Shown: piece after piece, positions 38,051 to 46,489 of the stretch
Layout: every line of letters begins with the position of its first letter
How positions within the stretch are numbered: the stretch's first letter is position 1
NCBI RefSeq assembly: GCF_040750475.1
Contig: NZ_JABJVY010000006.1
Coordinates: 124,001-188,000, forward strand
Direction of reading: 5' to 3'
From: Amorphus sp040750475
Lineage (GTDB): Bacteria > Pseudomonadota > Alphaproteobacteria > Rhizobiales > Amorphaceae
DNA length: 64,000 nt
Position numbers and translations under genes: made by a program
The notes under the pieces: generated by a model
The model's input: the letters and a program-made list of their open reading frames with translations, nothing else
What the model was told of the DNA's origin: nothing
Databases searched by the model: none

Positions 38051-38764
38051 GTGTCCGCTCAGGTGGCCGTCATTCCGGCAAACATCCCGGATCCGGGACA
38101 CGATTGCCCGCTCTGCCCGCGTCTGGCGGACTTTCGGGCCGAAAACCGGGCGATGGCGCCGGAATGGTTCAACGCGCCGGTGCCAACCTTCGGCGATCCG
38201 GAGGCGCGGCTTCTGATCGTCGGGCTCGCGCCGGGCCTGAAGGGGGCCAACCGGACCGGCCGGCCGTTCACCGGTGACTATGCCGGCGACCTGCTTTACG
38301 CCACCCTCGACAAGTTCGGTTTTTCGACTGGCACCTACCGGGCCGATCCGGATGACGGCCTGGCACTAACGGGGGCTGCCATCACCAACGCGGTGCGCTG
38401 CGTCCCGCCACAGAACAAGCCGCTGCCGATGGAAATCCGCACCTGCCTGCCCTTCCTGTCGGCAACGATGGACGCGCATCCAAAGCTTGCCGCGATCCTG
38501 GCGCTCGGCAAGATCGCGCACGATGCCACCATCGTAGCCCTTGGCGACCGGCCCGCCCGGCACAAGTTCGCCCACGGCACGGTGCATCAATTGCCGGATG
38601 CCCCCCGCCTCTACGACAGCTACCACTGCTCCCGCTACAACACGAACACCGGCCGGCTGACGGCGGAGATGTTTGAGAGCGTTTTTAAGCGCATCGTCGG
38701 GGATCTTGGAACCTCCGCCCTCACCAAAACCTCCGCTCATTCCCGCGAAAGCGGGAATCCATAG
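38051..38764 (+). CDS. Family 5 uracil-DNA glycosylase (UdgB-like)
   Basis: Iron-sulfur uracil-DNA glycosylase (237 residues, GTG start). The 4Fe-4S cysteines appear in DCPLCPRLADFR, then in NAVRCVPPQNKP and RTCLPFL. Motif A is LIVGLAPGLKGANRTGRPFTGDYAG and the late motif is DSYHCSRYNTNTG. Family 5 enzymes lack the Asp/Asn of family 1 and act on uracil and hypoxanthine in damaged DNA. The last ten or so residues (SAHSRESGNP) and the stop codon are encoded by an interspersed palindromic repeat that begins at 38738, so the native C-terminus was probably different. Confidence 0.9.
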   Translation: MSAQVAVIPANIPDPGHDCPLCPRLADFRAENRAMAPEWFNAPVPTFGDPEARLLIVGLAPGLKGANRTGRPFTGDYAGDLLYATLDKFGFSTGTYRADPDDGLALTGAAITNAVRCVPPQNKPLPMEIRTCLPFLSATMDAHPKLAAILALGKIAHDATIVALGDRPARHKFAHGTVHQLPDAPRLYDSYHCSRYNTNTGRLTAEMFESVFKRIVGDLGTSALTKTSAHSRESGNP

Positions 38765-38889
38765 TGAGTCGGTAGCGAGCCGAGGCAATCGAGTTCAGGG
38801 GTGGGCGTAAATGGTTGGAGATTTGGCCAAGCCGCGAACCAGACGCGTCATGGAACTGCCCTATGGATTCCCGCTTTCGCGGGAATGAG
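38738..38889. repeat. Composite repeat element 2 with inverted terminal palindromes
   Basis: The same 27-base unit as element 1 occurs at 38738-38764 and, reversed, at 38863-38889. Each has the core TTCCCGC-GAAA-GCGGGAA. The interior of about 98 bases differs from that of element 1. When element 1 is read on the opposite strand, the first bases inside the ends (TAGTGAGT) match. The left copy supplies the end of the uracil-DNA glycosylase reading frame. The right copy lies 45 bases from the end of livF. Confidence 0.9.
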
Positions 38890-38934
38890 CGGAACAAGTA
38901 GCCGAATTCGGGGATCGCCCGATCCGGCGAGTAG

Positions 38935-39642
38935 TTAAACCCCCAGATACGCCTCGCGAACGGCCGGGTCCTCAATAAGCGCCTTGCCGCTCCCCTCCTT
39001 GGCGATCGCGCCAGTCTCGATCACATAGCCCCGATCGGCGATCGAGAGCGCGGCGTACGCGTTCTGCTCCACAAGGAACACGGTGACGCCGGCTTTGCGC
39101 AGCGTCACGATCGCCTCCAAGATCTGATCCACCAGGATCGGCGCCAGCCCCATCGAGGGCTCATCGAGCAGCAGCAAACGCGGCCGGCCCATCAGCGCGC
39201 GTCCGATCGCCAGCATCTGTTGCTGGCCACCCGAAAGCCCGCCCGCCGGGTTGCGCCGGCGTTCCGCCAAGATCGGGAACATCTCGAAAATTCGGCCCAA
39301 GTCGGACTGGACCGTATTGCGGCCTTCCTTGCTGCGATAGGCGCCGAGCCGGAGATTGTCCTCCACCGAGAGCGGCGCGAAGATCTGCCGGCCTTCCGGC
39401 ACCTGGGCGATGCCGAGCGAAATCCGTTTGTGGGCCGGCACCCGGGTGATGTCCGCGCCTTCGAATGCGACGCGACCGCCAGTGACCGGCTGCACCCCGG
39501 AAATGGCTCTGAGCAGCGTGGTCTTGCCCGCCCCGTTGCCGCCGACCAACGTTACGATCTCGCCGGCGCCCACCGAGACCGACACGCCGTGCAACGCCTC
39601 GATCCGGCCGTAGCCGGAAATCAGAGTTTCAACCTCGAGCAC
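38935..39642 (-). CDS. livF: Branched-chain-amino-acid-type ABC transporter ATP-binding protein LivF
   Basis: Second ATPase of a five-component importer (235 residues). Walker A is GGNGAGKTT, signature LSGGQQQMLAIGRAL, Walker B LLLLDEPSMGLAP. I chose the GTG at 39642 because GAGGAGG lies eight bases upstream. An ATG seven codons earlier would put that site inside the gene. It overlaps the end of livG. It forms a heterodimer with LivG below the LivH-LivM channel. Confidence 0.94.
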   Translation of the reverse strand: MLEVETLISGYGRIEALHGVSVSVGAGEIVTLVGGNGAGKTTLLRAISGVQPVTGGRVAFEGADITRVPAHKRISLGIAQVPEGRQIFAPLSVEDNLRLGAYRSKEGRNTVQSDLGRIFEMFPILAERRRNPAGGLSGGQQQMLAIGRALMGRPRLLLLDEPSMGLAPILVDQILEAIVTLRKAGVTVFLVEQNAYAALSIADRGYVIETGAIAKEGSGKALIEDPAVREAYLGV

Positions 39643-40417
39643 GGGCCGCCTCCTCCGCGCCATGGGTTCCGAGATAGGCCTTGATCACCTCCGGATTGGT
39701 GCGGATGGCCTCCGCCTCGCCTTCCGCAAGCGTTCGGCCGTAATCGAGCACATGGATGCGGTCGGAAATCCGCATGACCAGCTTCATGTCGTGCTCGACC
39801 AGCACCACGGTGACGCCGCTGTCGGCGATCTCCTTGATCTGATGCTCGATCTCTTCCGTCTCGCGCGGATTGCAGCCGGCCGCCGGCTCGTCGAGCAGCA
39901 GGACCTTCGGTTCGGTGGCGAGCGCGCGGGCGATCTCCAACCGCTTCAGCGCGCCGTACGGTAGATTTGCCGCCAGATCGTCGGCCCGCCCCACAAGCCC
40001 GATGCGCTCCAGAAGGCGCAGCGCCTCCCGTCGGCTCTCCCGGTTCTGGCGCACGACCGACGGCAGCGACAGAAGATGCGGCACCACGCCCCGCGCCTCT
40101 CTCAAATGCCGGCCAACCATGACATTTTCCGCGACCGTCATGCGGAAGAAGATCTGCAGGTTCTGGAAGGTGCGCGACAGGCCGCGCGCCACCAGCCGGT
40201 TCGGCGCCAGCCCCGTCACGTCCTCGTCGAACAGCGCGACCCGGCCCACCTTCGGCAGATAGACCCCGGAAATCAAGTTGAACAGCGTGGTCTTGCCGGC
40301 GCCGTTCGGGCCGATGATAGAGAAGATCTGGCCTTCCTCGATCGTGAAGGAGACGGAATCGACCGCTTTCACGCCGCCGAAGTCGATGCCGATTTCGGAT
40401 ACTTGAAGCGCGGTCAT
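39629..40417 (-). CDS. livG: Branched-chain-amino-acid-type ABC transporter ATP-binding protein LivG
   Basis: First ATPase of the importer (262 residues). Walker A is GPNGAGKTT near residue 37, the signature region reads NLPYGALKRLEIARALA (a form usual for LivG), and Walker B is VLLLDEPAAGCNP. The C-terminal VLDYGRTLAEGEAEAIRTNPEVIKAYLG is characteristic of LivG. Its start overlaps the livM stop codon by four bases (ATGA), so translation is coupled. Confidence 0.95.
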   Translation of the reverse strand: MTALQVSEIGIDFGGVKAVDSVSFTIEEGQIFSIIGPNGAGKTTLFNLISGVYLPKVGRVALFDEDVTGLAPNRLVARGLSRTFQNLQIFFRMTVAENVMVGRHLREARGVVPHLLSLPSVVRQNRESRREALRLLERIGLVGRADDLAANLPYGALKRLEIARALATEPKVLLLDEPAAGCNPRETEEIEHQIKEIADSGVTVVLVEHDMKLVMRISDRIHVLDYGRTLAEGEAEAIRTNPEVIKAYLGTHGAEEAARARG

Positions 40418-41358
40418 TTCGCCCCCCTCGCAATGAGTGCGACGAGACTCGGCACGATGCCTTTGCGCAGGAAGATCATGAACACCATCAGGATGAAGCC
40501 GAGCGCGAGATGCTCATATTCCTGAAAGGCGGAGAGCGCCTGGGGCAGTGCGATCAGGATCGCCGCGCCAACGACCGAGCCGAAGATCGAGCCCATGCCG
40601 CCGAGCACCACCATCACCACGAACTCGATGGAGTGCATGAAGCCCGCCACGTCGGGCGTTATGAAACCATTGAAAAGCGCCAGCATCCCGCCGGCAAGCG
40701 CGGTGTAGACGGCGGAGACGATGAAGGCGATCACCTTGTAGCGGGCGACGTCGATACCGGCGACGCGAGCGGCGACCTCGGAATCGTGCAAAGCCCTCAG
40801 CGCCCGGCCCGTCGGCGAGTTGACCAGATTGAGCGCCAGCCATGCGCCGAGCACCAACACCGCGCCCGAGATCCAATACCAGTTGTCGACGCCCTTGATC
40901 TTGACCCCGAACAGGACCGGACGAGCCACCGTCATGCCATCCGGCCCGCCGGTGAGGCCGGATTCATTGGAAAGCACCATCGCTACCAGAATGCCGAAAC
41001 CGAGCGTGGCAACCGCCAGATAGTGGCCCTTCAGCTTCAGAATCGGTCGGCCAACGAGAAGCGCGATCACGGCGGCCGCGACCAGCCCGAGCACGAGCGC
41101 CAACAGCGGCGATATCCCGAACACGTTCGGAGCCACGGCCGTAGCATAGGCTCCGATGCCAAAGAAGCCCGCATGGCCAAGGCTGACCTGCCCGGCAAAG
41201 CCCATGAGCAGGTTCAGCCCAATCGCGGCGAGCGCGGAGATCCACACAAGCGTGGCAACCCGAAGATAGAAGTTGGAGCCGAGCCCGAAGCCGCAGGCGA
41301 GCACGATCGCGGCGATCAGAGCCGGCACGGCCAGCGGATGAGAGAAGATGCGCGCCAT
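40414..41358 (-). CDS. livM: Branched-chain-amino-acid-type ABC transporter permease LivM
   Basis: Permease with 8-10 hydrophobic segments (314 residues). The LivM block LNLLMGFAGQVSLGHAGFFGIGAYATAV near residues 47-75 is diagnostic. The cytoplasmic coupling loop has RALRALHDSEVAARVAGIDVARYKV. The gene starts three bases after the livH stop. Together with LivH it forms the heterodimeric channel. Confidence 0.94.
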   Translation of the reverse strand: MARIFSHPLAVPALIAAIVLACGFGLGSNFYLRVATLVWISALAAIGLNLLMGFAGQVSLGHAGFFGIGAYATAVAPNVFGISPLLALVLGLVAAAVIALLVGRPILKLKGHYLAVATLGFGILVAMVLSNESGLTGGPDGMTVARPVLFGVKIKGVDNWYWISGAVLVLGAWLALNLVNSPTGRALRALHDSEVAARVAGIDVARYKVIAFIVSAVYTALAGGMLALFNGFITPDVAGFMHSIEFVVMVVLGGMGSIFGSVVGAAILIALPQALSAFQEYEHLALGFILMVFMIFLRKGIVPSLVALIARGAK

Positions 41359-41361
41359 CGG

Positions 41362-42234
41362 TCAGACCCGCTCCACGCTGGCGCGGCCGAACAGGCCGGT
41401 GGGCATGAAGAACAGCACCGCCAGGATGGCGAGAAAGGCAATCGCATCCTTGTAGTCCGACGAGATATAGCCGGCGCCGAAGGCCTCCAGGAGGCCGATA
41501 AGCAATCCGCCGACGATCGCGCCGATCGGGCTGCCCATGCCACCGACCATGGCGGCGGCGAACCCTTTGAGCGCCAGCAGCGTGCCGACATCGTAGCGCG
41601 TCAGCGTGATCGGCGTGACCAGGATGCCGGCGAGCGCGCCGATCGCGGCGGAGACGGCAAAGGACAAGCCCACGACATAACTGGTGTTGATGCCGACCAG
41701 CTTGGCGGCGAGCCGATTGGCGGCTGTCGCCAGGATCGCCTTGCCGAGCAGGGTCTTGCTGAGAAAGACCCAGAGACACACCACGATCACCATACCGCCG
41801 CCGAGCACCCACAGGCTCTGGGGCAGGATCGCGGCGCCCCCGAAAATGATTGGGGTGTCGCCGGTAAAGGGGGGCAGCGTGTGGAACTGCTTGTCGAAGA
41901 CGAAGCTCGCCGCGCTTCTAAGAAAAATGGAGGCGCCGATGGTGATGATGATCAGTGTGACGGCGTCCGCGCCGCGTGCCGGCTCGATTGCAAGCCGGTG
42001 CAGCAGCAAGCCGACGGCGATCGCGACCACGATCGCGGCGACCGCCGCGACGGGCAGCGGAACGCCGGCCGACGCGATGGCCACAGTCGCCATACCGCCG
42101 ATCATGACGAACTCGCCCTGGGCGAAATTCACCACGTCGGAGGCGTTGTAGATCAGCGTGAAGCCGAGCGCGACGAGCGCATAGACCGCACCGACCGTCA
42201 GACCCGAAAACGCAAATTGCAGAAATTCAGCCAT
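41362..42234 (-). CDS. livH: Branched-chain-amino-acid-type ABC transporter permease LivH
   Basis: Permease of 290 residues with the LivH pattern: GAVYALVALGFTLIYNASDVVNFAQGEFVMIGG near the N-terminus and GFAAAMVGGMGSPIGAIVGGLLIGLLEAFG near residue 225. The gene follows livJ in the same direction after 257 bases that contain a stem-loop and a dispersed repeat. Substrates of this subfamily include branched-chain and other amino acids, amides, urea and aromatic acids. Confidence 0.94.
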   Translation of the reverse strand: MAEFLQFAFSGLTVGAVYALVALGFTLIYNASDVVNFAQGEFVMIGGMATVAIASAGVPLPVAAVAAIVVAIAVGLLLHRLAIEPARGADAVTLIIITIGASIFLRSAASFVFDKQFHTLPPFTGDTPIIFGGAAILPQSLWVLGGGMVIVVCLWVFLSKTLLGKAILATAANRLAAKLVGINTSYVVGLSFAVSAAIGALAGILVTPITLTRYDVGTLLALKGFAAAMVGGMGSPIGAIVGGLLIGLLEAFGAGYISSDYKDAIAFLAILAVLFFMPTGLFGRASVERV

Positions 42235-42310
42235 AGTATCCGCCCACGCCGCCGGGACGCGAGCGCGCCTTAAGCGGCCCGCCCGAACTGGCAGCGAGAG
42301 ACTGCCCCTG

Positions 42311-42410
42311 GAGCGTTTCCTGGCGACATGGAAACCGGTTCGCCGTCCGGAAACGCGTTAAAACAATGAGTTGGAGCCGATCTGCTCGTCCGCGAAAAGC
42401 GGAACGGCTC
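42311..42410. repeat. Dispersed intergenic repeat of Rhizobiales type, copy 1
   Basis: About 100 bases with the pattern GAGCGTTTCC, AAACCGGTT, CGCCGTCCGGAAACGCG, TTAAAACAATGAG, then CGCGAAAAGCGGAACGGCTC. I recognise this as a repeat seen many times between genes in Hyphomicrobiales chromosomes. A shortened, diverged copy is at 49081-49143. It lies between livJ and livH on the transcribed strand of the operon. Confidence 0.75.
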
Positions 42411-42442
42411 TCGAATGCGTCGCAATCCAAACGAAGGAAGGA

Positions 42443-42472
42443 AGCGTCCGCCGCGTCGGGCCGGCGGACGCT
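42443..42472 (-). terminator. Strong stem-loop between livJ and livH
   Basis: AGCGTCCGCCG at 42443-42453 pairs perfectly with CGGCGGACGCT at 42462-42472 around an eight-base loop. Read in the direction of transcription (minus strand), the arm is followed by the pyrimidine-rich TCCTTCCTTCGTTTGG. It begins 20 bases after the livJ stop codon. It is probably a partial terminator that makes binding protein more abundant than the permeases. Confidence 0.75.
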
Positions 42473-42491
42473 CGCTTTGGCCGAGCGAAGA

Positions 42492-43655
42492 TCAATTCTC
42501 GCCGACGATGACCCAGTCGCCGTCGCGGATCTCCAGCATCTTGAAAGCCGAGACGTCGAGGCCGAGGTGGTCGTCCGGGCTCATGTTGACCTCACCGCCG
42601 GTGCCGACGAAGCCGGAGGTCTCCTCGATCGCGTCGCGCACGGCGTTCGGATCGGTGGAGCCCGCCTTTTCGATGGCATCGACCAGGATCATCAGGCCGT
42701 CATAGGCATGACCGCCGAAGGTCGAGACAGGCTCGCCCGTGCCGTCCTCGTAGGCTGTCTTGTAACCGACCACGACCTCTTTCTGGGGATCGTCGTCCGG
42801 CAGCTTGTCGGCAACCAGCAGCGCGGCGGCCGGCAGGCGCACGCCCTCCGCCGCGTCTCCGGCGAGCTCGATGAAGCTCTTGGAGGCGACGCCATGGCTT
42901 TGGTAGAGCGGCACATCGATCCCGAGCTGGCGATAGTTCCGGGTGACGATCGCCGGGCCCTGGCCGAAGCCGGGATTGATCACCGCCTGGACGCCGTCGG
43001 TGTTCTTGATCTTGGTAAGCTGCGGCGTCATGTCGGCGTCGGAGGGGCCGTAAGTCTCGTCGGCAATCACCTCGATACCGTAGTCGCCGACCACGTCGAG
43101 GCACTGCTCGCGCATCGACTTTCCGAACCCGCCGGTGCCGGAGATCATGCCGATCTTGGTGTAGCCGTTGGCCTTCATGTCCTCGAAGACCTTCTGGCAA
43201 GCCATCCTGTCGGTGTGCGGCGTCTTGAAGACAAATTTCTTGACAGGGTCGGTGATGACCACGGCGCCACCGAGCGAAATGAACGGGATCTCGGCGTCCT
43301 CCACCAGCGGCACCATCGCCATGGTGGTTCCTGTGGTCGCACCGCCGACGATCGCGGTGACCTCGTCGTCCTCGATCAGACGAGTGGCGAAGGTGCGCGC
43401 CTTGTTCGGGTCGCCGCCGGAATCGTAGATCACGAGTTCCAACGGGCGACCGAGCACGCCGCCCTCTTCGTTGACCTTGTCGACATACATCTCCAGCGTC
43501 TTCTTCTCCGGATCTCCCAGGAAGGACGCAGGTCCGGTCACGGCCAGCACCGACCCGATCTTGATCGGCTCTTCGGCGGCTGCCGCCGTCAAACCGATCG
43601 CAAGTGCGGCCACCGAGGCAGCCGCCACACGCGTCACGCGACGAAGCGTTCTCAT
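42492..43655 (-). CDS. livJ: Branched-chain-amino-acid-type ABC transporter substrate-binding protein
   Basis: Periplasmic binding protein of the LivJ/BraC (Peripla_BP_6) family, 387 residues from the ATG at 43655. GGAGG lies seven to eight bases upstream, and a signal peptide follows (RRVTRVAAASVAALAIGLTAAAA, split around residue 28). The mature chain begins EEPIKIGSVLAVTGPASFLGD, and SGGDPNKARTFATRLIEDD is typical. The pocket motif AIVGGATTGTTMA matches the serine/threonine region that holds the ligand carboxylate. Adjacent phenylacetate genes suggest an aromatic acid or a related carboxylate as ligand. This is inference from position only. Confidence 0.92.
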   Translation of the reverse strand: MRTLRRVTRVAAASVAALAIGLTAAAAEEPIKIGSVLAVTGPASFLGDPEKKTLEMYVDKVNEEGGVLGRPLELVIYDSGGDPNKARTFATRLIEDDEVTAIVGGATTGTTMAMVPLVEDAEIPFISLGGAVVITDPVKKFVFKTPHTDRMACQKVFEDMKANGYTKIGMISGTGGFGKSMREQCLDVVGDYGIEVIADETYGPSDADMTPQLTKIKNTDGVQAVINPGFGQGPAIVTRNYRQLGIDVPLYQSHGVASKSFIELAGDAAEGVRLPAAALLVADKLPDDDPQKEVVVGYKTAYEDGTGEPVSTFGGHAYDGLMILVDAIEKAGSTDPNAVRDAIEETSGFVGTGGEVNMSPDDHLGLDVSAFKMLEIRDGDWVIVGEN

Positions 43656-43800
43656 TCGATTTCCTCCCATGTTTGTCGTCCTGAAGCGGATCGGGATCAG
43701 CTTTCTGCCCTCGCTCCGCTCGAACCTCTTATTGCCGCAGGATGCGGGTTCCGGCCCTGGGTCCTCTTTGCCCGCGGCCGTTGATCTTGCTATCGTGACC

Positions 43801-45468
43801 TCAGGCCGCCTGCCGGCGCACAGTGGCGACCCGGAACCGGTTGGCGACGAACGCCGCATCGGTTAGGCAGGCCGTGCCCGCCGGGTTTGCGCCAGAGACA
43901 TGATAGTCGGAGAAGGCCGCCGACTGATTGACCAGGATCTGTCCAGTCAGATTGACCGAGAGCGGCGCGCCGGCATCGGCAAAGGCCGCTTCGGCCGCTT
44001 CCAGCTCGCCGGTATCGGTGGAATAGATCGAGGCAGTGATCGCGCCCTTGGTCTTGGCGGCGCCGGCTGCCCGCTGAATGGCATCGTCTGCGCCATCGGT
44101 GGCAATCACGAACGCGATCGGACCGAACCGCTCCTCCAAATAGGCCGCCTCGTCCGCCGCATCGAGCTGGACCAGCAGCGGCGTGGCCGTCCGCGCCCCT
44201 TCGGGCACCGAGCCACCCGTTACCGGCGCGGAGTCGTGCACCACCTTGCCGAGCGCGCGCGCCGCTTCGATGCGGGCGAGCGTGTCGGGATTTTGGACCG
44301 CGCCCAGAATACCCATCGCCCGGTCGGGATCGCCAAGCAGCTTGTCCAGCGCGGCCGCGATGCCGGCCGCGACCTCGTCGACGCTCTTGTGGCCATCATC
44401 TGTCTGGATGCCTTCGCGGGGCACGAAGATGTTCTGCGGCGCCGTGCACATCTGGCCGCAATAGAGCGACAGCGAAAACGCGATGTTGCCGCACATGCCC
44501 TTGAAGGAGTCCGTGGAGAGCGCCACCACCGAGTTGACACCCGCCTCCTCGGTGAAGACCTGCTTGCCGTCCGAATTGGTCCGGATCCATTCGCCGAAGG
44601 CGCGCGAGCCGGTGAAATCAATGATCGCGATGTCGGGATGGGTCACGAGCGCCTGGGTAATCGGCGCGTCGGGCTCGTCCGCAGCGAGCGTCGCCACATT
44701 CGGGTCGAAGCCTTGCTCGGCAAGGACTTGGCGGGTGATCTTCACTGTCAGCGCGAGCGGCAGGATCGCCATCGGATGCGGTTTCACCACGACCGAATTG
44801 CCGGTGGCGAGATCGGCGAAATAGGCCGAATAGGAGTTCCAGTTCGGGAAGGTCGCGCAGCCGATCACCAGCGCCACGCCACGTGGGACGATCTTGAAGG
44901 TCTTGTCCAGCACGGCCGGCGGGTTCTTGCCCTGAGGCTTCTCCCAACGCGCCGCACCGGGCACACGCCGCATCTCGTCATAGGCGTAGGCCAGGGCTTC
45001 CAACCCGCGATCCTGGGCGTGCGGTCCGCCAGCCTGAAAGGCCATCATGAAGGATTGGCCGGAGGTGTGCATGACGGCATTCGCCATCAGGAAGGACTGC
45101 TTGTTGATCCGGTCCAGGATCTCCATGCAGATCCCCACCCGGGTCTCCACGGAAGCCGCGCCCCAGGCTTTGCCGGCCGCCTTCGCCGCGGCAACCAGGG
45201 CGGAGGGGTCGACAGCCGGATAGGTCGTGCCGAGCGCGAAGCCGTAAGGGCTCTCTTCCTTGCCGACCCGGCCGCCAGTGGTCGGCTGATCCAGATCGAA
45301 CGGGGCGTTCAGGAGCGCCTGGAAAGCAGCTTCCCCATCGGCCTTCGCGCTTTCGCCATAGATCTTGCCGGACGGCATCTCCGGATAGGGCGTCCAATAG
45401 CCTCGGCTGTGCGCCGCTTCCACGGCACGCTCGAGGGTCTCGCGATGGCGATCGAACAACTCCGACAT
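43801..45468 (-). CDS. paaN: Phenylacetate degradation aldehyde dehydrogenase PaaN
   Basis: Aldehyde dehydrogenase superfamily protein of 555 residues, recognised as PaaN by FPNWNSYSAYFADLATGNSVVVKPHP and the unusual N-terminal region. The catalytic cysteine is in LYCGQMCTAPQ, and the conserved glutamate is in FTEEAGVN. It has no C-terminal MaoC hydratase domain, unlike the PaaZ fusion of E. coli. It therefore probably supplies only the semialdehyde dehydrogenase step after ring opening. The ATG at 45468 follows GGGAGAGAG. The longer frame to 45531 adds non-native sequence. It is divergent from paaG, sharing a promoter region with a TetR-type palindrome. Confidence 0.9.
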   Translation of the reverse strand: MSELFDRHRETLERAVEAAHSRGYWTPYPEMPSGKIYGESAKADGEAAFQALLNAPFDLDQPTTGGRVGKEESPYGFALGTTYPAVDPSALVAAAKAAGKAWGAASVETRVGICMEILDRINKQSFLMANAVMHTSGQSFMMAFQAGGPHAQDRGLEALAYAYDEMRRVPGAARWEKPQGKNPPAVLDKTFKIVPRGVALVIGCATFPNWNSYSAYFADLATGNSVVVKPHPMAILPLALTVKITRQVLAEQGFDPNVATLAADEPDAPITQALVTHPDIAIIDFTGSRAFGEWIRTNSDGKQVFTEEAGVNSVVALSTDSFKGMCGNIAFSLSLYCGQMCTAPQNIFVPREGIQTDDGHKSVDEVAAGIAAALDKLLGDPDRAMGILGAVQNPDTLARIEAARALGKVVHDSAPVTGGSVPEGARTATPLLVQLDAADEAAYLEERFGPIAFVIATDGADDAIQRAAGAAKTKGAITASIYSTDTGELEAAEAAFADAGAPLSVNLTGQILVNQSAAFSDYHVSGANPAGTACLTDAAFVANRFRVATVRRQAA

Positions 45469-45568
45469 GTCTCTCTCCCATGCGCCGCCGGCTTCCAACT
45501 CCGGCGATCGGCCGCCTGTCCGCAACGACACCGATCGCGTTGACAGCCCGGCTTTTGAGCCATACTAA

Positions 45569-45592
45569 TTGATTAACCGTCCGGTCAGTCAA
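45569..45592. promoter_or_regulatory. Candidate PaaR (TetR-type) operator palindrome
   Basis: TTGATTAACCG at 45569-45579 and CGGTCAGTCAA at 45582-45592 form an inverted repeat around TC, with nine of eleven pairs matching. The form resembles the operators bound by TetR-family PaaR repressors. It lies in the paaN-paaG divergent promoter region, about 100 bases from paaN and 89 from paaG, well placed to repress both directions until phenylacetyl-CoA is present. The cognate regulator is encoded at 48473-49066. Confidence 0.65.
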
Positions 45593-45680
45593 GTACTGAT
45601 TTTCGGACGAGAAGCGGCACGGGCCGCCGGCGTGCTATGCCGGTCGCTCCGATGATCGCCATTGATTTGGGAGACACGCC

Positions 45681-46478
45681 ATGGACGAGACCCCGGTCCT
45701 CACCGAGGTTCGCGAGGGATATCGGCTGATTACGCTCAATCGGCCGGACAAGCTGAATTCCTTCAACGAAGCGATGCATGTCGCGCTGGCCGAAGCGCTG
45801 GCGGAGGCGGAAGCCGACCTCGCCTGCCGCGCGCTTGTGCTCACCGGTGCCGGTCGCGGCTTCTGCGCCGGCCAGGATCTGTCCGACCGGGTCCGTCCGG
45901 AAGGGAGCGAGGCCCCGGATCTCGGCCGCACCATCGAGACTTTCTACAATCCGCTGATCCGCAGGCTGCGCGGCCTGCCCTTTCCGACGCTCGCCGCAGT
46001 CAACGGCACCGCCGCCGGCGCCGGCGCCAACATCGCGCTCAATTGCGACATCGTGCTTGCGGCTAGATCGGCGAAATTCATCCAGGCCTTCGCCAAGATC
46101 GGGTTGATCCCGGATTCCGGCGGCACCTGGGTGCTGCCGCGCCTGATCGGCATGGCCCGGGCCCGCGCGCTGTGTCTGACCGCGACGCCAGTCGATGCCG
46201 ACACCGCCGCCGACTGGGGCATGATCTGGCAGGCCGTCGACGACGACGCACTGATGGGAGAGGCCACCGCGATGGCGGAGAGCTTCGCCAATGCGCCGAC
46301 CGACGGCCTCGCCCTCCAGAAGCGTCTGCTCAACGCCTCTGAGACCAACGATCTCGACACCCAGCTCGATCTGGAGCGCGACACCCAGCGCGAGGCCGGT
46401 CGCCATCCGGACTACGCCGAGGGCGTCCGCGCCTTCATGGAAAAGCGCACTCCGGCCTTCTCCGGCCGCAAGGGGTGA
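45681..46478 (+). CDS. paaG: Enoyl-CoA hydratase/isomerase family protein, probable 1,2-epoxyphenylacetyl-CoA isomerase
   Basis: Crotonase-fold enzyme (265 residues). The CoA-binding and oxyanion blocks are LTGAGRGFCAGQDLSDR near residue 55 and NGTAAGAGANIALNCDIVLA near 108. The LIPDSGGTWVLPRLIG segment with Asp is characteristic of PaaG. It should isomerise ring-1,2-epoxyphenylacetyl-CoA to the oxepin form. It is the first gene of a paaG-paaI-paaK-paaR run. The ATG at 45681 follows GGGAG. The next gene's start lies 12 bases after its stop. Confidence 0.92.
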   Translation: MDETPVLTEVREGYRLITLNRPDKLNSFNEAMHVALAEALAEAEADLACRALVLTGAGRGFCAGQDLSDRVRPEGSEAPDLGRTIETFYNPLIRRLRGLPFPTLAAVNGTAAGAGANIALNCDIVLAARSAKFIQAFAKIGLIPDSGGTWVLPRLIGMARARALCLTATPVDADTAADWGMIWQAVDDDALMGEATAMAESFANAPTDGLALQKRLLNASETNDLDTQLDLERDTQREAGRHPDYAEGVRAFMEKRTPAFSGRKG

Positions 46479-46489
46479 GGACGGCGGCG

